Assembly (NCBI GenBank): GCA_036768475.1
Contig: DAIPMW010000005.1
Coordinates: forward strand, 131,479 to 195,478
Direction: 5' to 3'
DNA from: JAEUMD01 sp036768475
Lineage (GTDB): Bacteria; Pseudomonadota; Alphaproteobacteria; Rhizobiales; Hyphomicrobiaceae
DNA length: 64,000 nucleotides
The translations under genes and the position numbers were made by a program. Below are positions 8,351 through 16,026 of this stretch, piece after piece. Each line of letters begins with the position of its first letter. The stretch's first letter is position 1. The notes under the pieces are model-generated. The model ran no database searches and was not told where the DNA came from. It saw nothing but the letters and a program-made list of their open reading frames with translations.

Positions 8351-10049
8351 GTTGTGCCTCCAGATGATTTTCGTAGCCGCGCGCGCCAGCCTTGCGTGGT
8401 CCGTAGAGCGCGTGGTGGAACGGCTTCTTTCCGAGCCTGCGGTAGGCATCGAGAAACGTCTCGGAAGGCGCGATGCGCAGGCGGAGGTATGTGTCGATGA
8501 TCGCTTCGATGGCGTCGGGCACGTCTTCGGCGGCAAAGCTCGGCCCCAGTATGTCGCCGATGCTTCCGTCTTCCCTGGGACTGCCGCCGAGCGTGATCTG
8601 GTAGTGCTCGGTGCCTTTCTTGTCGACGCCGAGTATGCCGATGTTGCCGACATGGTGATGCCCGCAAGCGTTGATGCAACCCGAAATATTGAGCCGCAAT
8701 GGTCCAATCAGTTCGGCGCGGGCGGGATCAGAGAACCGCGTCGCGATCTGCTGCGCGATCGGTATCGAGCGCGCGTTTGCAAGGTTGCAGTAGTCGAGAC
8801 CGGGGCAGGCGATGATGTCCGTGATGAGCTCAGTATTGGCCGTGTGGAGATTAGCGGCGACAAGCTGCTCGTAGACGGCAGCGAGCTCGGTGATCGCGAC
8901 ATACGGCAGAACCAGGTTCTGCTGATACGTCACGCGCAACTCGTTGTGGGAGTAGCGTGCGGCGAGGTCCGCGACGACGTCCATCTGCTCAGCGCTTGCG
9001 TCGCCTGGAATCTTACCGGGCTCCTTCAGCGAGATGTTGACGATCGTGTAGCCGGGAGTGCGATGGGGCAAGGTATTGTGGCGCAGCCAGCGGTCGAAAG
9101 CCGGATCGTTGCGACGACGCGCATCTATCATGGCATTACGAACCGGGGCCGGCTCAAGAGCAACCGGCACGAATCGGGCTCGGATGCGCTCCAGCTCATC
9201 GGCGGGCAGGTCGATGGACGGCTTGTCGATGAGCGCCCACTCAGCTTCGACCTGGCGGCGCATCTCATCAATGCCGAGCGCGTTGACGAGGATCTTGATG
9301 CGAGCCTTGAAGAGATTGTCGCGCCGGCCATGCAGATTATAGACGCGCAGGATCGACTCCAGATAGGAGAGTAGGTGCTCGTGGGGTACGAAGCTTGCAA
9401 TCTCTTGTGCAAGATAGGGCGTGCGCCCCTGTCCGCCGCCGACCAGCACGCGGAAGCCGAGATGACCGCCGGGCGCGCGCACCATCTTCAGGCCGATGTC
9501 GTGGAAGAGCGTCGCAGCACGATCCTCTGCAGCTCCTGTAATGGCGATCTTGAACTTGCGCGGCAAAAAGGTGAACTCGGGGTGCACGGTGGACCACTGC
9601 CGCAGAGCCTCGGCCCAGATGCGCGGATCCTCGATCTCGTCGTTGGCGACGCCGGCATAGGGATCGGTGGTGACATTGCGAATGCAGTTGCCGCTCGTCT
9701 GGATGGCGTGCATGCCGACATCGGCCAGTGCATCGATGATGTCGGGCGCGTCCTCCAGCCGAATCCAGTTGAGCTGCAGGTTCTGGCGGGTGGTGAAGTG
9801 GCCGAGGCCTTTATCCCAGCGGCGCGTGATGGCGGCGAGCTGGCGCAACTGGCGTGCCGACAGGACACCGTAGGGTATGGCGATGCGGAGCATGTAGGCG
9901 TGCAACTGCAGGTACAATCCGTTCTGCAGGCGTAACGGGCGGAACTGCTCCTCGGTCAGTTCGCCGGCGAGGCGCCGCGCTACCTGGTCGCGGAACTGCC
10001 GGGCGCGATCGCCGATGAAACCGAAATCGAATTCGTCATAGCGATACAT
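8343..10049 (-). CDS. cysI: Sulfite reductase hemoprotein (siroheme, [4Fe-4S])
   Basis: A 568-residue protein of the nitrite/sulfite reductase family that reduces sulfite to sulfide by six electrons. The two internal repeats are visible, and the cluster and siroheme ligands are in ACPGLDYCNLA and SGCINACGHHHVG (C-x5-C and C-x3-C) near residues 425-475. No cysJ flavoprotein is nearby. The [2Fe-2S] ferredoxin at the head of the operon is the natural candidate donor, which is inference. The start at 10049 follows GAAGGAAA; a longer reading to 10121 adds non-conserved residues. Besides biosynthesis, it could use sulfite released by Xsc. Confidence 0.92.
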   Translation of the reverse strand: MYRYDEFDFGFIGDRARQFRDQVARRLAGELTEEQFRPLRLQNGLYLQLHAYMLRIAIPYGVLSARQLRQLAAITRRWDKGLGHFTTRQNLQLNWIRLEDAPDIIDALADVGMHAIQTSGNCIRNVTTDPYAGVANDEIEDPRIWAEALRQWSTVHPEFTFLPRKFKIAITGAAEDRAATLFHDIGLKMVRAPGGHLGFRVLVGGGQGRTPYLAQEIASFVPHEHLLSYLESILRVYNLHGRRDNLFKARIKILVNALGIDEMRRQVEAEWALIDKPSIDLPADELERIRARFVPVALEPAPVRNAMIDARRRNDPAFDRWLRHNTLPHRTPGYTIVNISLKEPGKIPGDASAEQMDVVADLAARYSHNELRVTYQQNLVLPYVAITELAAVYEQLVAANLHTANTELITDIIACPGLDYCNLANARSIPIAQQIATRFSDPARAELIGPLRLNISGCINACGHHHVGNIGILGVDKKGTEHYQITLGGSPREDGSIGDILGPSFAAEDVPDAIEAIIDTYLRLRIAPSETFLDAYRRLGKKPFHHALYGPRKAGARGYENHLEAQHA

Positions 10050-10060
10050 GGCGGTTTCCT

Positions 10061-10327
10061 TCAAACTGTTGGTGTGTGCGCGGCGCGAATTTTCTCGCGG
10101 ACGGAAAGCGGTTCGGCGCATCCGTCGACGACGCGGACAGCAAACGCGTAGACCGACGTGACCTCGTTGCGGGCGGCCGATCGAGCAGCAATCGCTTCCA
10201 GGCGCTTGAGCGCTTCCGTGTCGCCAGCGACAGCGGCGTGTCGAATTTCTTCGACCCAGAAGCCCTCTCCATCGAGATAGACGACGGTGCCGGTGTGCAG
10301 CTTGTTGGCAGTAACGACTTCGGGCAT
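10061..10327 (-). CDS. DUF2849 protein
   Basis: An 88-residue protein of the DUF2849 family, commonly encoded just before cysI in alphaproteobacteria. The core reads TGTVVYLDGEGFWVEEIRHA near residues 12-31. Its stop is 11 bases before the cysI start, so the two are co-transcribed. Function is unknown; partnership with sulfite reductase is suggested only by position. Confidence 0.85.
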   Translation of the reverse strand: MPEVVTANKLHTGTVVYLDGEGFWVEEIRHAAVAGDTEALKRLEAIAARSAARNEVTSVYAFAVRVVDGCAEPLSVREKIRAAHTPTV

Positions 10328-10369
10328 CGGGTGATTTTTTCCGGTTTTCGGTTGTTTTGCCGCGTCGGC

Positions 10370-10774
10370 TTATGCGGCGGATTTGGCGGCTGGCCGCGGC
10401 AACTGGCTGTCGGGCTGCAACGCGATCTCAAGGCCGTCAACCGCCTCGCTCATCACGATCTGGCATGCGAGCCGGGAGGATTCGTCGGCTCCGGGGATCT
10501 CATCGAGCTTGGCCAATTCGTCGTCGTTGGGTGGTGGCAGAAGGTCCTGCCACTCTGCCGGAATGCGAACGTGGCAGGTGGCGCAGGCGCCGGCACCACC
10601 GCACTCGGCTTTGACCGGCAGGCCGTGGGCGCGCATCAACTCGACGAGATGTAGCCCGGCGATGGCGTCATGCTCGCGGCGGATGCCGTCCGTCAGGCGT
10701 ACCGCGAGTCGCAGAAGGGGGGCTTCGTCTTCATTATCTTGGCGGCCAATGAGGCCGGTCAGCTCTGTTTGCAT
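10370..10774 (-). CDS. [2Fe-2S] ferredoxin
   Basis: A 134-residue adrenodoxin-type ferredoxin with the cluster motif ECGGAGACATCHVRI (C-x5-C-x2-C) and a fourth Cys in RLACQIV. It is the first gene of the sulfate-assimilation operon (GGAGC before the ATG) and probably supplies electrons to CysI, since no CysJ is encoded here. The N-terminal 25 residues are an extension relative to short ferredoxins. Transcription should start in the 390-bp region shared with cydA. Confidence 0.88.
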   Translation of the reverse strand: MQTELTGLIGRQDNEDEAPLLRLAVRLTDGIRREHDAIAGLHLVELMRAHGLPVKAECGGAGACATCHVRIPAEWQDLLPPPNDDELAKLDEIPGADESSRLACQIVMSEAVDGLEIALQPDSQLPRPAAKSAA

Positions 10775-10815
10775 CGCACGCTCCGTTCGAGATGCGGTGC
10801 AATATAATAGAAAAA

Positions 10816-10842
10816 TTTGTTCGCATGACTCGATAGAACAAA
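10816..10842. promoter_or_regulatory. Inverted repeat upstream of the ferredoxin-cys operon
   Basis: TTTGTTC (10816-10822) and GAACAAA (10836-10842) are exact inverse complements separated by 13 bases. They lie in an AT-rich patch 42 bp before the ferredoxin start. This is a likely operator or activator site for the sulfur operon, but the cognate regulator is unknown. Confidence 0.55.
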
Positions 10843-10865
10843 ATAAATACGGAATTTCATTTCAA

Positions 10866-10901
10866 GACAAACCAAAAGAAGGAATTTTCTTCTTTCTTGT
10901 C
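10866..10901. promoter_or_regulatory. Hairpin in the divergent ferredoxin/cydA region
   Basis: AAAGAAG (10875-10881) faces CTTCTTT (10889-10895) around a 7-nt loop. The outer GACAA (10866-10870) and TTGTC (10897-10901) extend the stem past a small bulge. It could be an operator or an end signal for stray transcription between the divergent operons. Confidence 0.4.
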
Positions 10902-11035
10902 CAGTTCAGAGGTCACGCGTCGCGACGCTTGGCCAGTTACGCGAATTCGCAAGTCCTGATGCGTGCTCCCCATGCTGGCGGCGGCCTGAAAAACGAGAAC
11001 GGACGAACCGCTATTGCGGTGGAGAGGTTTCGCTG

Positions 11036-11049
11036 TTGATGTAGATCAA
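11036..11049. promoter_or_regulatory. FNR/FixK box upstream of cydA
   Basis: TTGAT-GTAG-ATCAA is a perfect match to the Crp/Fnr-class consensus TTGAT-N4-ATCAA. It lies 115 bp upstream of the cydA ATG, consistent with low-oxygen activation of the bd oxidase. The Crp/Fnr protein at 34662-35360 has an E-x-x-S-R recognition helix, which fits TTGAT half-sites. Confidence 0.8.
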
Positions 11050-11164
11050 CTGAACTGATCACGCCGGTTGCTGTAGCGGGTCGCCTGGGCGACCTCAGCG
11101 CGTCCAGTCTGCGCGCGGGAATTACACCGTCTCAGCACGCTGTCTGAGCAAGGAGGATTTAGGC

Positions 11165-12577
11165 ATGGATCACTCTTTGGCCGTCGATCTTGCACGGTTC
11201 CAGTTTGCGTTCACGATCTCGCTCCATATCATTTTTCCGGCATTCTCGATTGGGCTGGCGTCTTATCTGGCGGTGCTGGAGGCGCTGTGGCTGTGGACGG
11301 GACGGCAGGTCTATCTCGACACTTTCAAGTACTGGCTGAAGATCTTCGCGGTGGTCTTCGCGATGGGTGTCGTGTCCGGCATCGTGATGAGCTACCAGTT
11401 CGGCACCAACTGGAGCGTTTTTTCTGACAAGGCCGGTCCAGTGGTCGGGCCACTGATGGGATATGAGGTTCTGTCGGCCTTCTTTCTGGAAGCGGGCTTC
11501 CTCGGCATCATGCTGTTCGGGATGGAGCGCGTAGGCCGGAAGCTGCATTTCTTCGCCACGCTGATGGTGGCGTTCGGCACATTCTTCTCAGCGTTCTGGA
11601 TTCTCTCCGCCAACAGCTGGATGCAGACCCCGGCGGGCTACGGCGTGAACGACGTCGGTCAGTTCGTTCCGGCGAACTGGTTCGCGATCATCTTCAATCC
11701 CTCGTTTCCCTATCGTCTCGTGCACATGGTGCTTGCAGCCTATCTCACGACGGCATTCGTCGTCGGGGCAGTCGGCGCATGGCATTTGATGCGCGACCGG
11801 AACAACGACTGTGCGCGCGTGATGTTCTCTATGGCGATGTGGATGGCCGCTCTGGTGGCGCCGGTGCAAATCGTGGCCGGGGATTTCCACGGACTCAATA
11901 CGCTGGAGCATCAGCCGGCGAAGATCGCGGCAATGGAGGGACACTTTGAAACGCGCAAAGGTGCGCCGCTGATCCTGTTCGGGATGCCTGACATGAAGGA
12001 AGAGCGCACCAAGTATGCGCTCGAGATCCCGAAGCTCGGCAGCATCATTCTCACCCACAGCCTGGATGGCGAGGTGAAAGGGCTGAAGGAATGGCCACCT
12101 GACGACAGGCCCAACGCGGCCATCGTCTTCTGGAGCTTCCGTGTCATGCTCATGATCGGATTCTTGATGGCAGGACTTGGACTTTGGTCGCTCTGGCACC
12201 GCTGGAAGGGGTCGCTGTTCGGTTCGCGACCCCTGCACGTGGCGGCATTACTGATGGGGCCAGCAGGTTTTATCGCCGTGCTGGCGGGATGGATCACGAC
12301 CGAGGTAGGGCGGCAGCCATACACGGTCTACGGATTGTTGCGCACGTCTCAGTCCGTCTCGCCGATCGATGCGCCGGCCGTGGCCACGTCGCTGACTGCA
12401 TTCGTCGTGATTTATTTCATCTTGTTCGGCGCAGGAACGTTTTATCTGCTTCGTCTGATGGGCGGGACGCCGCACGCCGGTGAACCGGGCCCGGAAACGG
12501 GCAAGCCCATTCGCTCTGCCGGTATCACGCCCGCGGCCAGCGCGGGCGGACGCGGCGCACATTCGGCAACGAGATAG
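11165..12577 (+). CDS. cydA: Cytochrome bd-type (cyanide-insensitive) quinol oxidase subunit I
   Basis: A 470-residue membrane protein of the CydA family that oxidises quinol and reduces oxygen to water. The N-terminal FTISLHIIFPAFSIG carries the His that ligates the high-spin heme, and GWITTEVGRQPYTVYG lies in a late helix. The chain is shorter than long-loop CydA proteins and lacks the Q-loop insert, so it belongs to the CIO (CioA) group. A good AGGAGG site precedes the ATG, and an FNR/FixK box lies upstream. It forms an operon with cydB and a small subunit. Such oxidases tolerate sulfide and cyanide, useful where MtoX makes sulfide (inference). Confidence 0.93.
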   Translation: MDHSLAVDLARFQFAFTISLHIIFPAFSIGLASYLAVLEALWLWTGRQVYLDTFKYWLKIFAVVFAMGVVSGIVMSYQFGTNWSVFSDKAGPVVGPLMGYEVLSAFFLEAGFLGIMLFGMERVGRKLHFFATLMVAFGTFFSAFWILSANSWMQTPAGYGVNDVGQFVPANWFAIIFNPSFPYRLVHMVLAAYLTTAFVVGAVGAWHLMRDRNNDCARVMFSMAMWMAALVAPVQIVAGDFHGLNTLEHQPAKIAAMEGHFETRKGAPLILFGMPDMKEERTKYALEIPKLGSIILTHSLDGEVKGLKEWPPDDRPNAAIVFWSFRVMLMIGFLMAGLGLWSLWHRWKGSLFGSRPLHVAALLMGPAGFIAVLAGWITTEVGRQPYTVYGLLRTSQSVSPIDAPAVATSLTAFVVIYFILFGAGTFYLLRLMGGTPHAGEPGPETGKPIRSAGITPAASAGGRGAHSATR

Positions 12578-12592
12578 ATGGAGGTTCAAGTC

Positions 12593-13597
12593 ATGGAATT
12601 CGATCTTGCCTTCATCTGGGCCATGCTGATCGCGTTCGCGATCCTTGCCTACGTCATCCTCGACGGTTTTGACCTCGGCATTGGATTGCTTTTTCCGCTG
12701 CTCAAGCGAAAGGAGGAACGTGACACCGCGATGAATACCGTGGCACCGGTCTGGGACGGCAACGAAACGTGGCTCATCCTGGGTGGCGGAGGATTGTTCG
12801 CCGTGTTTCCGCTTGCCTACGCGGTCATCATGCCCGCGCTCTACGCGCCGATCACGATCATGCTTCTCGGTCTTATCTTCCGCGGCGTTGCATTCGAATA
12901 CCGCTGGCGATCGGAGCGCAACCAGTGGCTCTGGGACTGGTCGTTCACCTTCGGGTCGCTGGCGGCCGCGCTCTCGCAGGGGGTGGCGCTGGGTGCGCTT
13001 CTCCAGGGGATTCCGGTGGCGAACCGCGCATATGCGGGCGGTTGGTGGGATTGGCTCACACCTTTCAGCCTGCTCACGGGAATTGCGGTGGTCATCGGAT
13101 ACGCACTCCTCGGCGCGACCTGGCTTGTGATGAAGACCGAAGGAGAACTGCAGGATCGTGCATTCCGCCTGGCGTGGCCCACGGCGATCGGCATGCTGGC
13201 AATGATCGGTGCAGTGAGCTTATGGACGCCGTTCCTCGATCCGGTCTTCATGCAGAGATGGTTCTCATTCCCGGCGATCCTCTATGTTGCCCCGGTGCCG
13301 TTCCTGGTTCTCGTGGCTGCGTACGCGCTCTACCGCGGGCTGAACGAGCGGCGCGATTATCTGCCGTTTGGCTCGGCGCTGGCGCTGTTCGTACTGTGCT
13401 TCATCGGGCTTGGCATCAGCTTCTATCCGCATATCGTACCGCCATCGATAACGATATGGGATGCGGCGGCACCGGACGACAGTCTTGCATTCCTGCTGGT
13501 CGGAGCGCTCGTTCTCGTGCCGATTATCCTTGCGTACACGGCGCACGCCTATTGGGTTTTCCGTGGCAAGGTGCGGGAAGGCGAAGGCTACCACTGA
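12593..13597 (+). CDS. cydB: Cytochrome bd-type quinol oxidase subunit II
   Basis: A 334-residue integral membrane partner of CydA. It begins EFDLAFIWAMLIAFAILAYVILDGFDLG, with the family hallmark YVILDGFDLG, and continues with GNETWLILGGGGLFAVFPLAY. The start at 12593 follows GGAGG; an ATG at 12578 lies upstream of that site and is unlikely. The stop overlaps the small downstream gene as TGATG. Confidence 0.93.
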   Translation: MEFDLAFIWAMLIAFAILAYVILDGFDLGIGLLFPLLKRKEERDTAMNTVAPVWDGNETWLILGGGGLFAVFPLAYAVIMPALYAPITIMLLGLIFRGVAFEYRWRSERNQWLWDWSFTFGSLAAALSQGVALGALLQGIPVANRAYAGGWWDWLTPFSLLTGIAVVIGYALLGATWLVMKTEGELQDRAFRLAWPTAIGMLAMIGAVSLWTPFLDPVFMQRWFSFPAILYVAPVPFLVLVAAYALYRGLNERRDYLPFGSALALFVLCFIGLGISFYPHIVPPSITIWDAAAPDDSLAFLLVGALVLVPIILAYTAHAYWVFRGKVREGEGYH

Positions 13598-13710
13598 TGC
13601 ACGGAGAACAGCGCAGCACGCTCAGCAAGCTGGCCTGGTTCGCGGCCTTGTGGCTGGCCGGAGTTGCGGTTTTGGGGATCGTGTCGCTGGCCATCAAAGC
13701 GGTCTTGTGA
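13597..13710 (+). CDS. Small single-helix bd oxidase partner (DUF2474/CydX-like)
   Basis: A 37-residue peptide with one transmembrane helix (about residues 13-33: WFAALWLAGVAVLGIVSLAI), starting inside the cydB stop (TGATG). Small single-helix proteins of the DUF2474 or CydX kind end many cyd/cio operons and stabilise the oxidase. The W-LAGV pattern fits DUF2474. Translational coupling to cydB is expected. Confidence 0.75.
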   Translation: MHGEQRSTLSKLAWFAALWLAGVAVLGIVSLAIKAVL

Positions 13711-13749
13711 TGCATATCGCGGCTGCGCGGCCGATGGCGCGTGTCATAA

Positions 13750-13878
13750 ATGGCGCGTGAACGACAAGTAGTGATGTTCGTCGATGGTCTCAAGAAAGAG
13801 CGGGTCAAGCCAGTCCTCGACGTGGCGATAAAGCGTTTCAACGTGAACGAGCGATGCGGTTGGAGATCGAGGCGGTGA
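13750..13878 (+). CDS. Possible short ORF or gene remnant
   Basis: A 42-codon reading frame (core FVDGLKKERVKPVLDVAIKRF) that ends at TGA exactly where repeat B2 begins (13879). No ribosome site is evident. The opposite strand is also open here with coding-like composition, ending RHVEDWLDPLFLETIDEHHY. So this may be the tail of an older gene on either strand, cut by the repeat. No family recognised. Confidence 0.2.
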   Translation: MARERQVVMFVDGLKKERVKPVLDVAIKRFNVNERCGWRSRR

Positions 13879-14003
13879 AGCCTGATCGGCTGAGATGGAA
13901 GCAGTCGTGCTTCCATCGAGGCCGTGATTGAGGCTCTCAAACAAAAAGATAGAGCAGGCCACAACGGCCTGAGGTGATTCAATCAAAACCTGACCTGCTC
14001 TAG
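13879..14003 (+). repeat. Dispersed structured repeat, family B, copy B2
   Basis: It begins AGCCTGATCGG, carries the hairpin GATGGAAGCA-GTCG-TGCTTCCATC (10-bp stem), then GATTGAGGCTCT pairing back to the start. A linker CAAACAAAAAG follows, then a second stem AGAGCAGG/CCTGCTCT enclosing GGCC/GGCC, ending in CTAG at 14003. This copy is nearly complete. The flanking stretch 13711-14173 holds no gene I can support. Confidence 0.85.
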
Positions 14004-14173
14004 CGCCAACGCGAAGATCAAGGGCTCGCTGTCATCACTTAAACCAGTCGGTGCGACGAAGGGATTTCTGGTGCTGGGTCCCGATGGCTTTTTCGATGGT
14101 CGCTCGTTCGATCCGGACTTTGTTATGGGCTACGTGTGTGGATTCGAAATCTCCGCGCGAAGCACTTGATAAC

Positions 14174-14222
14174 TGCATTGCTGCGGTGCAATCAGCCAAA
14201 GCGTTTGCACAAAGTCGCAGCA
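14174..14222. promoter_or_regulatory. Two NtrC-like enhancer sites
   Basis: TGCATTGCTGCGGTGCA (14174-14190) matches the TGCACY-N5-RGTGCA pattern of NtrC in nearly all defined positions. A second, weaker site (14206-14222) keeps the TGCAC half. Their centres are 32 bp apart, about three helical turns, as in classic NtrC enhancers. They lie roughly 115-160 bp before the predicted sigma-54 transcription start. Confidence 0.6.
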
Positions 14223-14308
14223 ACTTCCGCCTCGGCCGCTGGCGCCGCAGTTCGGGGCAAAACCAAGCAATCAATTGAAAACAATATGGGAATTTCAGCT
14301 TGCGTGAA

Positions 14309-14325
14309 TTGGCACGCAGCTTGCG
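14309..14325 (+). promoter_or_regulatory. Sigma-54 (RpoN) promoter of the nitrate operon
   Basis: TTGGCACGCAGCTTGC matches the -24/-12 consensus TGGCACG-N4-TTGC exactly, with GG (14311-14312) and GC (14323-14324) ten bases apart as required. The predicted start of transcription is near 14336, about 200 bases before nrtA. With the NtrC-like sites upstream it points to nitrogen-limitation control. Confidence 0.85.
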
Positions 14326-14343
14326 ATTGACGTAACCGAGGCC

Positions 14344-14487
14344 ATGGCGATCTCGCTGTCATACGTCTCCCAGCGGTGGGAACTGGCAACGCTGCCGATG
14401 CGCTTCAAGGTCAATTGCGACGACGATGAAGCGTATCGCGCAGCGTTCTTTTTTGAGTGCGCCGCGTGTCTGCCGAAGAGGGATTGA
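14344..14487 (+). CDS. Putative leader ORF 1 of the nitrate operon (47 aa)
   Basis: A 47-codon frame starting about 8 bases after the predicted sigma-54 transcription start, so translation would be nearly leaderless; GAGG sits only two bases before the ATG. Codon third positions are GC-rich like real genes. The C-terminal part has CDDDEAYRAAFFFECAAC. No family recognised. Its TGA overlaps the ATG of the next small ORF (TGATG). It may be a translational regulator of nrtA, a real small protein, or chance. Confidence 0.35.
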   Translation: MAISLSYVSQRWELATLPMRFKVNCDDDEAYRAAFFFECAACLPKRD

Positions 14488-14543
14488 TGGAAAGCGTCAG
14501 AGCCTGGCTACGACAGTCGGGAATGAAAGGAGAGGATGCATGA
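14487..14543 (+). CDS. Putative leader ORF 2 (18 aa), coupled to nrtA
   Basis: An 18-codon frame whose ATG overlaps the stop of leader ORF 1 and whose stop overlaps the nrtA start (ATGA at 14540-14543). The nrtA ribosome site AAAGGAGAGG lies inside it, so its translation would affect nrtA initiation. Without conservation data this could be chance. Confidence 0.3.
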   Translation: MESVRAWLRQSGMKGEDA

Positions 14544-15955
14544 GCCTCCACGACGAACGGGTGAAGAAGAGTAAAGCGGGCGTATTGGCGTGGACATGTG
14601 CAGCGGCAGCAATGTTGTCGGCAGCGCTGCTGCCTGCCGTGGCAGAACCGCTTGCGGTGGAGAAGGACGAACTCAAGTTCGGCTTCATCAAGCTTACCGA
14701 CATGGCGCCCCTCGCGGTCGCCAAGGAACTTGGTTACTTCGAGGATGAGGGATTGTTCGTGACGCTCGAGGCGCAGGCGAACTGGAAGGTCCTGCTCGAT
14801 CGGGTCATCACAGGCGAGCTTGACGGCGCACATATGCTGGCGGGTCAACCGCTGGCGGCGACGATCGGGTTCGGAACCAAGGCCCACATCGTCACGCCGT
14901 TTTCGATGGACTTGAACGGCAACGGCATCACCGTATCCAACGAGGTATGGGAGTTGATGAAGCCGGCGCTTGAGAAGGATGCAGGCGGCAAGCCGAAGCA
15001 TCCGATCTCGGCGAAAGCCCTGATCCCTGCGATCAACAAGCTGAAGGCCGAGGGCAAGCCGTTCAAGATGGGCATGGTGTTTCCCGTCTCAACGCACAAT
15101 TACGAGCTGCGCTACTGGCTTGCAGCGGGAGGCGTTCATCCGGGTCTTTACTCGCCGAGCGATGTCACCGGCACGATCCAGGCGCAGGCACTACTCTCGG
15201 TGACGCCGCCGCCGCAGATGCCAGCGACGCTCGAGGCCGGCACGATCAATGGCTATTGTGTGGGAGAGCCCTGGAATCAGGCGGCTGTGTTCAAGGGCAT
15301 CGGCGTTCCCGTCATCACAGATCACCAGATCTGGAAGAACAATCCCGAGAAGGTCTTCGGCATTACGGCAGAGTTCGCCGCGAAATATCCCAACACGACG
15401 CTGGCGCTGACGAAGGCATTGATCCGTGCCGCGATATGGCTCGACGCAGACAACAATGCGAACCGCATGAAGGCCGTCGAGATGCTGTCCAAATCCGAGT
15501 ATGTCGGTGCGGACAAGGCGGTGATCGCCAATTCGATGACCGGCACCTTCGAGTTCGAGAAGGGCGATAAACGCGACATCCCCGACTTCAACGTCTTCTT
15601 CCGTTACTTCGCAACCTATCCCTACTACTCGGATGCGGTCTGGTATCTCACGCAGATGCGCCGCTGGGGACAGATCGCGGAGGCGAAGGATGACGCCTGG
15701 TACGCGGCGACGGCGAAGAAGATCTATCGGCCCGACCTTTACCTCAAGGCCGCAAAGCTACTCGTGGACGAGGGCAAGGCGAAGCAGGAGGACTTCCCCT
15801 GGGAGAGCAACGGCTATCGCGCACCGACCCCTGCCGAGGACGTCATCGACGGCATCCCCTTCGATGGAAAGTCGCCGAACGCCTACATCGACAGCCTTCC
15901 GATCGGTCTGAAGGGACCGCAGAAGATCGATGGCGCGCACATCGTCGGCGGATGA
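14540..15955 (+). CDS. nrtA: Nitrate ABC transporter substrate-binding protein
   Basis: A 471-residue periplasmic binding protein of the NrtA/NasF family that captures nitrate or nitrite. Basic residues then a hydrophobic stretch (LAWTCAAAAMLSAALLPAVA, about 17-36) form a signal peptide. Binding-lobe segments include KFGFIKLTDMAPLAVAKELGYF and INGYCVGEPWNQAAV. The start at 14540 follows AAAGGAGAGG; an upstream ATG at 14426 lacks a site and lies inside leader ORF 1. First large gene of the nrt-nir-nas operon. Confidence 0.93.
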   Translation: MSLHDERVKKSKAGVLAWTCAAAAMLSAALLPAVAEPLAVEKDELKFGFIKLTDMAPLAVAKELGYFEDEGLFVTLEAQANWKVLLDRVITGELDGAHMLAGQPLAATIGFGTKAHIVTPFSMDLNGNGITVSNEVWELMKPALEKDAGGKPKHPISAKALIPAINKLKAEGKPFKMGMVFPVSTHNYELRYWLAAGGVHPGLYSPSDVTGTIQAQALLSVTPPPQMPATLEAGTINGYCVGEPWNQAAVFKGIGVPVITDHQIWKNNPEKVFGITAEFAAKYPNTTLALTKALIRAAIWLDADNNANRMKAVEMLSKSEYVGADKAVIANSMTGTFEFEKGDKRDIPDFNVFFRYFATYPYYSDAVWYLTQMRRWGQIAEAKDDAWYAATAKKIYRPDLYLKAAKLLVDEGKAKQEDFPWESNGYRAPTPAEDVIDGIPFDGKSPNAYIDSLPIGLKGPQKIDGAHIVGG

Positions 15956-16026
15956 ATTGAGTGAACTTGGCGGAGGGCACCGCGGCGCTCTTCCGCTCGC
16001 ACCGACAGACCCAAAGGGGACGAGGC

